Assembly: GCA_963801545.1 (NCBI GenBank)
Contig: CAWDFF010000041.1
Span: 24,912 to 88,911, forward strand
Length of the DNA stretch: 64,000 bases
Source: JAIQFF01 sp963801545
Lineage (GTDB): Bacteria > Acidobacteriota > Terriglobia > Terriglobales > Acidobacteriaceae
Direction of reading: 5' to 3'
A program made the translations under genes and the position numbers. Below the pieces are notes generated by a model, which was not told the origin of the DNA, ran no database searches, and was given only the letters and a program-made list of their open reading frames with translations. This document shows, piece by piece, positions 37,239-47,805 of the stretch (within the stretch, counting starts at the first letter, position 1; the number at the start of each line of letters is the position of its first letter).

Positions 37239-39701
37239 AGGGAAAGATGGAAATACTGCTCCAGGATCTGCGTTTTTCGCTCCGCGTGCTGCGGAAAAAT
37301 CCGGGTTTCACCTTGGTGGCATTCTTCACGCTTGCCTTGGGGATCGGCGCAACCACCGCAATTTTCAGCGTGGTATACGAAGTGCTGCTGCGGCCGCTGC
37401 CTTATGAAAAGCCCGACCAGATCGTCCGCCTTTGGGAGGTGAATGCACAGGGGCGGCAGGTGAATTTTACCGACCCGAATTTTGAAGACATCCGTTCGCA
37501 GAGCCATTTTCTCCAGGGGCTGGCCGAGTATAGAGCGGTATCTGAATCGGTTTCCGGCGGTTCCGAACCGACGCGCACCATGGTGGCCGCAGTTTCGCAG
37601 GACTTCTTCCCAGTCATGCGCGTGCGGCCGGTGCTGGGGCGCGGCTTTGCTGCGGATGAGCAGCACTTCGGTGCAGCGCCCACAGCCCTGGTGAGTTACG
37701 CGATACTGGCAACAATATCTTGGAAGTGTCACCGACCTTTCGGCGGTCAAGCTGAACATTGAGAACCGGGCAGTATCGGTCATCGGTGTGCTGCCACCCG
37801 GCTTCCGCTTTCCCGACGATTCCACCATCTGGATGCCGCGAGAACTCAATCAGCGCCTGCCGAGCCGTAGTGCGCACAACTGGCATGTGTTGGGACGCCT
37901 GCGCGACGGGATTGCTCCGGAGCAGGCCCGGGCCGAGCTGGCATCGATTGCCCGCCAGATCCACCAGCAGTACGGACAAGATGTCGACATGACCGACGTT
38001 GCTGTGGCTCGTCTGCAGGATGCCATGACCAGCAACATGCGTCCCGCCTTAATGATTCTGCTGGGCGCTGTCACTTTCCTCTTGATGATTGCCTGCGCCA
38101 ACGTGGCGAACCTGCTGCTGGCGCAAGCCACCGCCCGGCAAAGGGAGTTGGCGATTCGCACCGCAATTGGCGCGACCCGAGGCCGGTTGGTGCAGCAATT
38201 CCTCACGGAAGCCTTGCTGCTTTCTGTGGCCGGAGGCGCCGCAGGCGTCCTGGCAGCACGCTGGGGGGTGGTTGCGCTGGCGCGGCTGGCTCCGCCTGAA
38301 CTGCCGCTGGTGGAACAGGTCTCCGTCAGCTTCCCGGTATTGCTTTTTGCTTTTGGAGTTTCTTCAGCGGTGGCGGCCGGGCTGGGAGTTTTCAGTGCGC
38401 TGCGAGCTACATCGGGGAATTCACAACCGGCCCTGGCGGAGCGTGGCCGGTCGCAGGGCGGCGCGCCGCACAGCCATAGCCTGGGCCGCGCCATCATCGC
38501 CGGGCAACTTGCAATCACGTTGGTGTTGCTCACCGGTGCGGGCCTGTTGGGGCGCAGTCTGCTGCGCGTTCTCGCCACCGACCCGGGCTTTCATACCGAG
38601 CACATCATAACCGTTGATCTAGCGCTTTCCTTTGCTGAGAAAGATGCCGACAAGACGCATCGCATCCAATTCCTCGATCAGTTGCTTGCGCAAATGCGCG
38701 CCATGCCGGGAGTGCTCGACGTCGGGGGCACCGGACACTTGCCGTTAACTGGCATGCTGTCGAATGGGACCTACGTCTTACTGGCGCCCGGCGACCAGCC
38801 GCCGCACGCCATCGAGCAACTGGAGACCTGGTCCCACAACGCCGCGCGTACCGGATACGCAAACTACAGCCCAGCAAGTGACGGCTATTTTCGCGCTCTT
38901 CGAATCCCGCTGCTTCAAGGACGTCTATTCGATGATCGGGACACCATGGATGCGCCGCACGTGGCCATCATCAACCAGTCGTTGGCCCGCGAAAAATGGC
39001 CGGAACAGAATCCGTTGGGCCATAATCTCGAATTCGGCAACATGGACGGTGATTTGCGCCCGCTCACCATCGTCGGCGTGGTCGGTGATGTGCGCGAAGA
39101 CAGTGTGGAAACGCCTCCCGGTCCAACCATTTATGTGAACTACCGCCAGCGTCCTCAGGCGACATACCACTTCACGGCGGTCGTGCGCAGCGATGCCGAC
39201 CCGACCTCCATAATCCCCTCCGCCCGAAAAATTGTGCACAGGCTCGAACCCGATGTCCCGCCCAGTTTCGGTACGTTTAACCAGGTGTTGTCCAATTCTC
39301 TCAAGGCCCGGCGCTTCAACCTGACGCTGGTGAGTGTGTTCGCCGGTACGGCCATGCTGTTAGCCATAGCAGGGCTTTACGGAGTGATGGCCTATGCGGT
39401 CACCCAGCGAACCGGGGAGTTTGGAGTGCGAACAGCGTTGGGGGCGTCTCCCGGTAATATCCTGCGCCTGGTGCTGGGGCAGGGAATCGTAACTGCGCTG
39501 ATTGGCGTGGCGATTGGAATGGCGGGAGCCCTGATTCTGACTCGCACCCTGCAATCGCTGCTGTTCGGGCTGAGCGCGACTGATCCGCTGACATTTGCGG
39601 TGGTCGCCTTGGTGCTCATTGTTGTGGCCCTGCTTGCGAGCTATGTTCCGGCGCGCCGTGCGGCCAGGGTCGATCCCATGGTGGCACTGCGGTACGAGTG
39701 A
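37235..39701 (+). pseudogene. ADOP permease P6, one single-base insertion
   Basis: ATG 37235 overlaps the P5 stop; ATG 37247 is an alternative. The frame breaks at about 37701: GTGAGTTACGCGATACTGG should read VSYGYWQ, and removing one C restores YGYWQQYLGSVTDLSAVKLNIENRAVSVIGVLPPGF, which runs into the frame that ends at 39701. Beyond it the gene is a complete ADOP (IACANVANLLLAQATARQRE, second core, IPARRA-type end VPARRAARVDPMVALRYE). One corrected base would make about 821 aa. P7 starts 6 bp after its stop. Confidence 0.82.
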
Positions 39702-39707
39702 GGGAAT

Positions 39708-42149
39708 ATGGGAACTCTACTTCATGATCTTCGCTTCGGAGCTCGAATGTTGCGGAAGGCGCCTGGGTTCACGATGGTAGCGGTGGTTGTGCTGGCGCTC
39801 GGCATCGGAGCGAATACCGCGATCTTTAGTGTCGTCAATGCGATATTGCTGCGGCCACTTCCGTTTCAGGATCCGGGACGTTTGGTGCAAGTGTGGCACG
39901 TTCCGCCGCCGAAGAGTTTTCCCGGAATCACCCTGTTTCCCGTTTCTCCCGCGAACTATCTGGACTGGGAGAAACAAAACCATGTGTTCGAAAACATGGC
40001 GATCTACGGTTACTCCAGCTATAGCCTGGCCGGCACCGGCGACCCAGAGTCGGTGACCGGGATAAGAGTGTCGCCGGAGTTTTTTTCCATACTCAGGATC
40101 AAGCCGATGGTGGGTCGCGTTTTCTCGCCTGAGGAAAATCAAAGCGGACGCGGGCGTGTCGCTGTCCTCAGTCAGTCGTTTTGGCAGACTCATTTCGCTT
40201 CAGATCCCAACATCGTCGGCCACACCATCTTCCTCAACAGCCTGAGCTATAACGTAGTCGGCGTCATACCCACGAGATCGGTTTTTCCGACGTCTTCCGA
40301 TCCAAAAGCTCAGCCCCAGTTGTGGATTCCGCTGGCGTGGACCGATGCGGAGCGCGCGATTCGCGGCAACCACAATTATCTCGTGATTGCCCGCTTGAGC
40401 CCGGGAGCGGATGTGAAACAGGCCGGGGCGGAGATGAGCACCATATCCTCCCGTCTGGAGCAGCAGTATCCCGAAGATGACAAAGGTTGGGGTGCGAAGG
40501 TTGTGCCACTGCGAGAGCAGTTGGTCGGGGATGTCCGTCCAGCCTTGATGGTGTTACTCGGAACGGTCGGATTTGTATTGCTGATTGCGTGCGCTAACGT
40601 GGCCAACCTGGTTTTGGTCAAAACACTGGCGCGGCAGAAAGAGATTGCGATCCGAACCGCCCTGGGCGCGAGCTCGGTGCGTGTGGCGCGGCAGATACTC
40701 TCTGAAACTCTGTTGCTGGCACTGACGGGAGGGATGCTTGGGCTCGTTTTTGCGCATTTCGGTGTGAAGCTGATCGTTGCTTTCCTGGCTCAAAGCCTCC
40801 CGCGCACTACGGACATCACCGTGGATGGCTGGGTGTTGGCATTCACTCTTGTGATCTCTCTGCTGACCGGTCTAGTCGCGGGTTTGGTGCCGGCCCTACG
40901 CGCGAGCAAATCGAACCTGAACGATTCATTGAAGCAGGGTTTAGGCCGCACCGACGCGGATTCCGGTGGGAGCCGGACCCGCAGCGTGCTGGTGGTCTCT
41001 GAAGTTGCGCTGTCGTTGGTGCTGCTGATTGGGGCGGGATTGATGATCCGCAGCTTGTCTCGATTGCAAAACGTAGACCCGGGGCTAGACTCCCATAACG
41101 TCCTCGCTATGTCGTTTGCGCTCTCGCCAACGAAATACGAAAAATCCGTACAACAGATCGCGTTCTACGATCAGCTCCTGCAACGAGTGCGCACGTTGCC
41201 CGGGGTTGCGTCGGCTGGCGCAATTGATAGTTTGCCGCTGGGCGGTGGAGGCTCTATCCAGCCGATTGCGGTCGAGGGACGGCCCCAGGTCCCGATGTCA
41301 GAACAACCGGAAGTGGCGGTTCGCGTCGTGGAACCTGGCTTCATTGCAACTATGCGGATCCCGCTTTTGCAAGGCCGTCAGTTGAGTAGTTCGGATGTTG
41401 TGGACCGTCCGGCGGTGATTGTGGTCAGCGAATCGATGGCCAAGCGTTTCTGGCCGGGGCAGAATCCGATTGGCAAGCGGCTGACGATGTCTTTCTCTCC
41501 GGAGAGGTCGCGAGAAGTGGTCGGGCTGGTCGGCGATGTCAAAGAGGACGGTTTGGACGTGTTAGAGCCGGTTGCCACGTTGTACGTACCACTAGCTCAG
41601 CAGCCCACACCCTATATGTCGCTGGTAGTGCGGACGTCTTCGCCACCGAACACGCTGGTTTCAGCGATTTCAAACGCTGTGCACGAAGTTGATCGCGAGC
41701 AACCTTTGGTCGACGTGATCACCATGGATGACATTGTGGCCGACTCTCTCTCCCATCAGCGCTTCAACATGTTGTTGCTGTCAGTGTTCTCAGGGCTGGC
41801 TCTGTTGCTGGCCACGATTGGGATCTATAGCGTGTTGGCATATTCGGTAAGGCGGCGAATGCGCGAGATTGGCGTCCGCATGGCTCTGGGCGCGCAGCGC
41901 GGGGACATATTGCGCATGATCCTGGGACAGGGAACGAAACTCGCCCTCATCGGCACGGGGATTGGGATTGCTGCTGCCTTTGGGCTTACACGTTTGATGG
42001 CCAGCCAGTTGTTTGGCGTGACGGCGACCGACCCGGTGACATTTTTGAGCGTGGCGGCGTTAATCATACTAGTCGCGTTGGCTGCTTGTTACATTCCGGC
42101 ACGCCGTGCGGCCAGGGTCGATCCCATGGTGGCTCTGCGATACGAATGA
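39708..42149 (+). CDS. ADOP permease P7 (intact)
   Basis: 813 aa, full-length duplicated MacB-type permease: N-terminal helix GANTAIFSVVNAILLRPLPF, periplasmic core with SQSFWQTHFASDPNIVG, helices around GFVLLIACANVANLVLVKTLARQKE, the mid-protein helix VLVVSEVALSLVLLIGAGLMIRSL, second core and C-terminal helices ending IPARRAARVDPMVALRYE. Start ATG 39708 lies 6 bp after the P6 stop, with GAGGGA just before it. P8 follows after 10 bp. No ATPase of its own; it would share the array's ATPases. Confidence 0.93.
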   Translation: MGTLLHDLRFGARMLRKAPGFTMVAVVVLALGIGANTAIFSVVNAILLRPLPFQDPGRLVQVWHVPPPKSFPGITLFPVSPANYLDWEKQNHVFENMAIYGYSSYSLAGTGDPESVTGIRVSPEFFSILRIKPMVGRVFSPEENQSGRGRVAVLSQSFWQTHFASDPNIVGHTIFLNSLSYNVVGVIPTRSVFPTSSDPKAQPQLWIPLAWTDAERAIRGNHNYLVIARLSPGADVKQAGAEMSTISSRLEQQYPEDDKGWGAKVVPLREQLVGDVRPALMVLLGTVGFVLLIACANVANLVLVKTLARQKEIAIRTALGASSVRVARQILSETLLLALTGGMLGLVFAHFGVKLIVAFLAQSLPRTTDITVDGWVLAFTLVISLLTGLVAGLVPALRASKSNLNDSLKQGLGRTDADSGGSRTRSVLVVSEVALSLVLLIGAGLMIRSLSRLQNVDPGLDSHNVLAMSFALSPTKYEKSVQQIAFYDQLLQRVRTLPGVASAGAIDSLPLGGGGSIQPIAVEGRPQVPMSEQPEVAVRVVEPGFIATMRIPLLQGRQLSSSDVVDRPAVIVVSESMAKRFWPGQNPIGKRLTMSFSPERSREVVGLVGDVKEDGLDVLEPVATLYVPLAQQPTPYMSLVVRTSSPPNTLVSAISNAVHEVDREQPLVDVITMDDIVADSLSHQRFNMLLLSVFSGLALLLATIGIYSVLAYSVRRRMREIGVRMALGAQRGDILRMILGQGTKLALIGTGIGIAAAFGLTRLMASQLFGVTATDPVTFLSVAALIILVALAACYIPARRAARVDPMVALRYE

Positions 42150-42159
42150 GGAATAAGCA

Positions 42160-44591
42160 ATGACAGGACTGCTTCAGGATATTCGCTACGGACTCCGCAT
42201 GTTGCGGAAGCGTCCCGGCTTCACGGCGGTTGCGGTAATTACTCTGGCTTTGGGTATCGGAGCCAATACCACCACTTTCAGCACGGTCAATGCCATGCTG
42301 CTGCGTCCGTTTCCATTCCCGAAGCTTGATCGCATGGTCACGGTCTGGGAAACGGCGCCCAAGCAGAATGACTACCATCTCAGTCCTGCGCCTGCCAACT
42401 TCCGCGACTGGATCGAGCAAAGCAAGCAAATCAACCAGCTCTCGGCCGTACGCGGCTGGGACGCGAATTTGACCGGCGGCAGCGTGGCGGAGCATGTCGA
42501 AGGTTCGCAGGTGACCGCAAACTTCTTTTCGTTGCTGGGATTGCGTCCCCAACTCGGCCGCTACATTGGGAGCGCAGATTTCCAGGGTGGGGTCGCGCCA
42601 GTGGTAGTCATCAGCTATGGATTCTGGCAGCAGCATCTGGGTGCTGATCCTGGAATCGTCGGCCGGCAACTGCTCTTGAATGGTCAGAAGTTCACCGTAG
42701 TTGGCATTGCATCTGCAGATCTCGACTTCCCCACTGGATCAAAGGTTTGGACTCCGCTCGACCTGAATGGTACTGCAGCAGAAGACCGCGACAATCACTA
42801 TTTGACCGTGTTCGGACGGCTGAAAGATGGCGTTTCCATGCCTCAGGCACAGGCGAACCTGGAGACAATCGCCGCTAGCCTGGCCAAACAGTATCCCCGG
42901 AGCAATGCCGGTCACGGAGTCGATGTCAAAAATACCGTCGAAGATCTCACGGTCGATTCGCGGCAGTTCGTCCTGATGCTTATGGGCGCGGCGGTTTTTG
43001 TTCTGCTTCTGGCCTGTGCCAATGTCGCCAACCTCCAGCTGGCCCGCGCTTCCGGCCGTCAAAGGGAGATCGCGCTGCGTGCCGCGCTCGGAGCCAGCCG
43101 CTGGCAGGTGGGTCGGCAGTTGCTGGTGGAGAGTGTCTTGCTCGCACTGCTGGGAAGCGGACTCGCGATCTTCTTATCTGGTTGGTGGCTTGACATCATG
43201 CGCCACACCATTCCCCCCTTTGTCGTCGAGCACATTGCAGGGCTGAAGCACTTGCAGGTTGATTCACGAGTGTTCGCGTTTACGGTTCTGATAGCCGTGC
43301 TTACCGGAATTCTCGCAGGTCTTGCGCCGGCGTGGCATTTTTCACGCCCCAATGTGAATGACACGCTGAAGGAAGGCTCCCGTGGCGCCAGCCCCACGGC
43401 CAGCCGTCGGCGCTTTCGCACTTTGCTGGTCATCTCCGAAATCGCGCTCTCTTTGGTCCTGCTGGTAGGCGCAGGCTTGATGGTGAAGGGATTCCGCACT
43501 CTGGTAAGTACTGACATGGGCTTTGATCGTAGCAACGTCCTGACATTTCATGTCGTGTTGCCGGAAGCCAAATACCGTGACAAAGACCGCATTCGCGGTT
43601 ATTACGAACAAGTTCTGCGAGGTATTCAGGCCCTGCCGGGCGTCGAATCTGCGGCGTGCGTGACCAGCCTGCCTTCGGGATGGACGTGGAATTGGATCCC
43701 ATTCACAGCGGAGGGCAAACCGCCGGCTTCTCCCGCAGACATGCCGTCGGCCATTTCGCAAGTCGTGACTCCGGAATTCTTCCGGACGTTACGAGTTCGC
43801 TTGCGACAGGGCCGGCTGCTTTCCGATCAGGATGGAGCAGACGCTCCTCCGGTCGTGGTCATCAGCGAGACTATGGCCCATCAGAACTGGCCTGACCAGA
43901 ACCCACTGGGAAAGCATATCCAGTTGGGTAGGCCCGAAGCTGCCCAGCCATTTCGAACTGTCGTAGGAGTGGTGGGTGAGGTACAGCCGGTTCCGTTGGA
44001 TCATGACCCCGCTCCAACTGCATACGTGCCGCTTCGCGCAACAGCCCGAAGCGATTTCGGCATTCGTGGTGCGAACCTCGGGAGACCCTTTGACCCTTGC
44101 CGGGCTCGGTCAACGCGCAGTTGCGCGCCGTGGACGCGGACCAACCCGCGTATGACATTCGCAGCCTGGAGCAGGTTGTGGCCGACGGTCTCAGCGGCAT
44201 CGAGTCGTCCGCGCGGATGATGATGAGTTTCGCTGTCTGTGCGCTCATCCTGGCCGCGGCCGGGATCTTCGCGGTCATGGCGTACTCGGTCACCCAACGC
44301 ACCCATGAAATCGGAGTGCGCATGGCCTTGGGAGCGCGACGTTTTGACATGCTCAGGCTTGTCGTCGGTGGAGCGATGAAAATGGCCGCCATTGGGCTGG
44401 GCATCGGTCTGGTGCTTGCATTGCTGTTGACCCGCGCACTCTCGAGCCTGCTCTTCGGTGTGGTGCAGATCGACATTGTGACATTCGCTTTGCTCACGTC
44501 CCTGCTGGCTTTTGTAGCAGCTCTGGCAGCCTACATACCTGCACGCTGGGCGATGAAAGTCGATCCCATGGTGGCGCTGCGCTACGAGTGA
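42160..44591 (+). pseudogene. ADOP permease P8, two nearby frameshifts
   Basis: From ATG 42160 the frame is clean ADOP for about 625 codons, then goes off. At about 44037 an extra base separates YVPLR from QQPEAISAFVVRTSGDPLTLAG, and at about 44103 a second extra base separates that from SVNAQLRAVDADQPAYDIRSLEQVV, which continues to 44591 (ending IPARWAMKVDPMVALRYE). Two one-base insertions within 70 bp give a protein lacking its last third. P9 begins 12 bp after the end. Confidence 0.82.
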
Positions 44592-44603
44592 AGGGGAACA
44601 CCG

Positions 44604-47069
44604 ATGAATGGATGCCTTCAAGACGTGCGTTATGCAATTCGGCAACTGTTAAAAACGCCTGCCATTACTGTTGTCGTGGTGATCACGCTTGCGCTGGGCA
44701 TCGGTGTCAACACCGGCATATTCAGCGTTCTGAACGGGTGGCTTTTCCGTCCCCTGCCGGTACCCTCGCCGGATCAGATCACGGTTCTGGCCGCACCGCG
44801 CGAAGATGGCTCCAAGTTCTCATTTCTTGACCTTACCGATGTGCGCCAGGAGGCAGACCTATTCTCCGGCGTGTTCGCTTACGCCACGGGAATTGCAGGA
44901 CTCAGTACCAATGGCACTCCCAGTGAATTTGCTTACAGCGCGGTGACCGGCAATTATTTCTCCACCCTCGGAGTGAAACCGCTGCTCGGCCGTGTATTCC
45001 TGCCGGCCGAGGGCGAGAAGCCAGGGGACCCCCTTCAAGTAGTTCTGGGTTACTCCTACTGGCGGAAAACTTTCAGTGAGGACCGGGCAGTCGTCGGCCG
45101 GCAGGTCCTCATCAATGGCAAACCGGCCACGGTCATTGGGGTCGCGCCAAAGGAATTTCATGGCACCTTCTTCGCCTTCGAGATGGATGGCTATCTGCCG
45201 CTGAGTTTCCTGACGCAAAGCCAAAACTCAAATGACTTCTGGTCCAATCGGGGTGATCGGGAATTGTTCGTGCTCGGCAGGCTGAAATCGGGCATCAGCC
45301 GGCATCGTGCACAAGCCTCGGTTGACGTGATCGCCAGGCGCCTGGCAGCGGAATACCCTTCTACGAACGACAAGTTCAAAATCCGGCTAATTCCCGAGCG
45401 GATGTCCCGGCCGGCTCCGTTTGTCTCCAGCTTCGTTCCCATAATCGCAGCTTTGTTCCTCGGATTGGCGGGGATGGTGCTGGTGCTGGCTTGCATCAAC
45501 GTCGCCAGTATTCTTCTCGCCCGCGCGACTGCGCGCCAGCGTGAGATGGGCATTCGCGCCGCCCTGGGCGCAGGCCGCGTCCGGCTGATACGGCAGGTCC
45601 TCACGGAGAGTCTTCTTCTCGCCCTGCTGGGTGGGGCCTCGGGCGCGCTACTGGGAAAGTGGGCCATCGCAGCCACTGGTTCCTTTCTTCATTCGATCGT
45701 CACCACCTCATCCAACCTGGGCTACCGCATGGATTGCAGCTTCGACTGGAGGGTATTTGCCTACACGCTCGGAGCCGCAGTTCTCACCGGAGTGATTGCC
45801 GGTCTCTGGCCTGCTTTTCGCGCCGGCCAAACTGACATACTCACGACATTGCACGAAGGCGCGCGCGGGGCCTCCAGCGGATTGGAGAGACATCGCGTTC
45901 GCAGTGTGCTGGTTGTCGTGCAAGTCGCGTGCTCCCTGATGCTGCTGGTGGTCGCCGGACTGTTCGTGCGTAGTCTGAGCCATGCTGAGCGGATGTATCT
46001 GGGCTTCGATCCCGATCACGTCCTCAACGTCATGCTGGACCCGCGTCAAATTGGTTACAGCGATGCACGCAGCACAGACCTGTATCGGGATCTGGTAGAG
46101 CGCGTGCGAGCGATGCCTGGCGTGCAATCCGCCAGCGTCGCTTTTTCCGTGCCGATGTCATTCCCCGGACATTCGGATCCTCTCTATGTTGAAGGCCGCG
46201 CCGCTGTTCCTGGCGAGCAGCCCCCTAAAGTCTCATCCAACAGCATCGACCCTGGCTACCTTCGCACCATGCGCGTCCCCTTGCTGCAAGGCCGCGATTT
46301 CAGAGACTCCGACAATGAGAAAGCGCCTCTGGTAGCGATTGTGAACCAGGCCATGGCAAATCATTTTTGGCCGAACGAAGATCCTGTCGGCAAGCGCTTC
46401 AGCCTGAAAAGCGCCGGCGGTCCGTTCATCGAAGTGGTCGGGATTGCTCACGATGGGCAGTACTTCTTTCTCTCGCCGGATTCCTCTCCGTACTTTTATG
46501 TTCCCTTCGCGCAGAATCCGTCTGCGTTTGCGGCCCTCCAGCTTCGGTCTTTGATTCCGCCAGAGCTGCTGATTCAGAACGTGCAGCAGGAGATCAACAA
46601 GCTGGCTCCCGACCTGCCTGTAATTGATATCCACACCATGGACCAAACCGTGCATGGACTTGCCGGGATGTTCATTTTTCGTCTTGCGGCCGCGCTGGCT
46701 GCGACCATGGGCATCCTTGGCCTGGTCCTTGCGGTTGTGGGCGTCTATGGTGTGGTTGCTTTTTCGGTGACGCGTCGCACCCAGGAAATTGGAATTCGCA
46801 TCGCGCTCGGGGCAGAGCGAGGCGACATCATTAAGCTGGTTTCGCGGCAGGGGTTGCGGCTGGTGATTGCAGGCGTTGCAATTGGCGTGGTCGTCGCATT
46901 GATCCTGACTCGCGCGATGGGCAAGTTATTGCTGGGGGTCAGCGCTGCCGACCCGGCGACATATGCCCTAGTTGCGGTCCTGCTGTCCGCGGTGGTCTTG
47001 CTCGCGTGCTACATCCCAGCCCGCCGGGCGACCGCGGTGGATCCCATGGTGGCGCTGCGGTGCGAATGA
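44604..47069 (+). CDS. ADOP permease P9 (intact)
   Basis: 821 aa, complete. The N-terminal helix (ITVVVVITLALGIGVNTGIFSVLNGWLF) differs more than in P4-P8; the periplasmic core, GMVLVLACINVASILLARATARQRE, second core and C-terminal helices are all present. The tail is VDPMVALRCE, with Cys in place of the Tyr found in P4-P8. The second ATPase gene starts 28 bp later, so P9 is the permease closest to it. Start ATG 44604 has AAGGGGA upstream. Confidence 0.93.
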   Translation: MNGCLQDVRYAIRQLLKTPAITVVVVITLALGIGVNTGIFSVLNGWLFRPLPVPSPDQITVLAAPREDGSKFSFLDLTDVRQEADLFSGVFAYATGIAGLSTNGTPSEFAYSAVTGNYFSTLGVKPLLGRVFLPAEGEKPGDPLQVVLGYSYWRKTFSEDRAVVGRQVLINGKPATVIGVAPKEFHGTFFAFEMDGYLPLSFLTQSQNSNDFWSNRGDRELFVLGRLKSGISRHRAQASVDVIARRLAAEYPSTNDKFKIRLIPERMSRPAPFVSSFVPIIAALFLGLAGMVLVLACINVASILLARATARQREMGIRAALGAGRVRLIRQVLTESLLLALLGGASGALLGKWAIAATGSFLHSIVTTSSNLGYRMDCSFDWRVFAYTLGAAVLTGVIAGLWPAFRAGQTDILTTLHEGARGASSGLERHRVRSVLVVVQVACSLMLLVVAGLFVRSLSHAERMYLGFDPDHVLNVMLDPRQIGYSDARSTDLYRDLVERVRAMPGVQSASVAFSVPMSFPGHSDPLYVEGRAAVPGEQPPKVSSNSIDPGYLRTMRVPLLQGRDFRDSDNEKAPLVAIVNQAMANHFWPNEDPVGKRFSLKSAGGPFIEVVGIAHDGQYFFLSPDSSPYFYVPFAQNPSAFAALQLRSLIPPELLIQNVQQEINKLAPDLPVIDIHTMDQTVHGLAGMFIFRLAAALAATMGILGLVLAVVGVYGVVAFSVTRRTQEIGIRIALGAERGDIIKLVSRQGLRLVIAGVAIGVVVALILTRAMGKLLLGVSAADPATYALVAVLLSAVVLLACYIPARRATAVDPMVALRCE

Positions 47070-47097
47070 GAGAACAAATTCTGAGTCGGGAATACAA

Positions 47098-47805
47098 ATG
47101 ATCCAATTGAAAAACATCGAACGCAGCTACAAAACTGCAGCCGGACAAACCTGGGTCTTACGCCGCATCAATCTGGAAATTCAACAGGGCGAGTTCATTA
47201 CCATCATGGGGCCATCCGGAGCAGGGAAGTCTTCGCTGTTGAATGTCCTTGCGTTGCTCGACGACCAATGGCAGGGCGAGTACTGGTTTCGCGAGCAGGC
47301 AGTCCACGAGCTGAAACGCAAACAGCGTGGCGAACTGGCCAAACGCAACATCGGTATGGTCTTTCAGAGCTATCACCTGCTTGACGATCTGACCGTCCGC
47401 GAGAACATCGACCTGCCGCTGTCTTATAAAGATGTTCCAAGCAACCGGCGGCAGAGCCTGGTGGCTGACACACTGGACCGGTTTCAGATCGTCGCCAAGA
47501 AAGACTTGTTCCCCAGCCAGCTTTCCGGAGGACAACAACAGCTGGTGGGAGTTGCCCGCGCGGTGATCCACAAGCCCGCGCTGTTGCTGGCCGACGAGCC
47601 TACAGGAAACCTGCACTCCTCTCAGGCCAAGGAAATCATGGAATTGTTTCGCGAACTGAACCAGCAGGGCACGACGATTGTTCAGGTTACCCACTCAGAG
47701 GTCAATGCGGCCTATGGTACCCGCACCATTCAACTGCGCGATGGCTGGATGGTCGGCGACACTGCGAACCCGGACCTAAAGCCGTATGAGGCGGTGAAGC
47801 AATGA
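47098..47805 (+). CDS. ABC transporter ATP-binding protein (second ATPase)
   Basis: 235 aa from ATG 47098, which restores the MIQLKNIERSYK beginning of a LolD/MacB-type nucleotide-binding domain; a longer open frame upstream is P9 sequence in another frame. Walker A GPSGAGKSS, Q-loop IGMVFQSYHLLDDLT, signature LSGGQQQLVGVARAV and Walker B LLLADEPTGNLHS. It differs from the first ATPase at two conserved points: Leu where the signature usually has Arg (QQQLVG), and His in place of the D-loop Asp (NLHS). It overlaps the outer-membrane factor gene by 4 bp. Confidence 0.93.
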   Translation: MIQLKNIERSYKTAAGQTWVLRRINLEIQQGEFITIMGPSGAGKSSLLNVLALLDDQWQGEYWFREQAVHELKRKQRGELAKRNIGMVFQSYHLLDDLTVRENIDLPLSYKDVPSNRRQSLVADTLDRFQIVAKKDLFPSQLSGGQQQLVGVARAVIHKPALLLADEPTGNLHSSQAKEIMELFRELNQQGTTIVQVTHSEVNAAYGTRTIQLRDGWMVGDTANPDLKPYEAVKQ

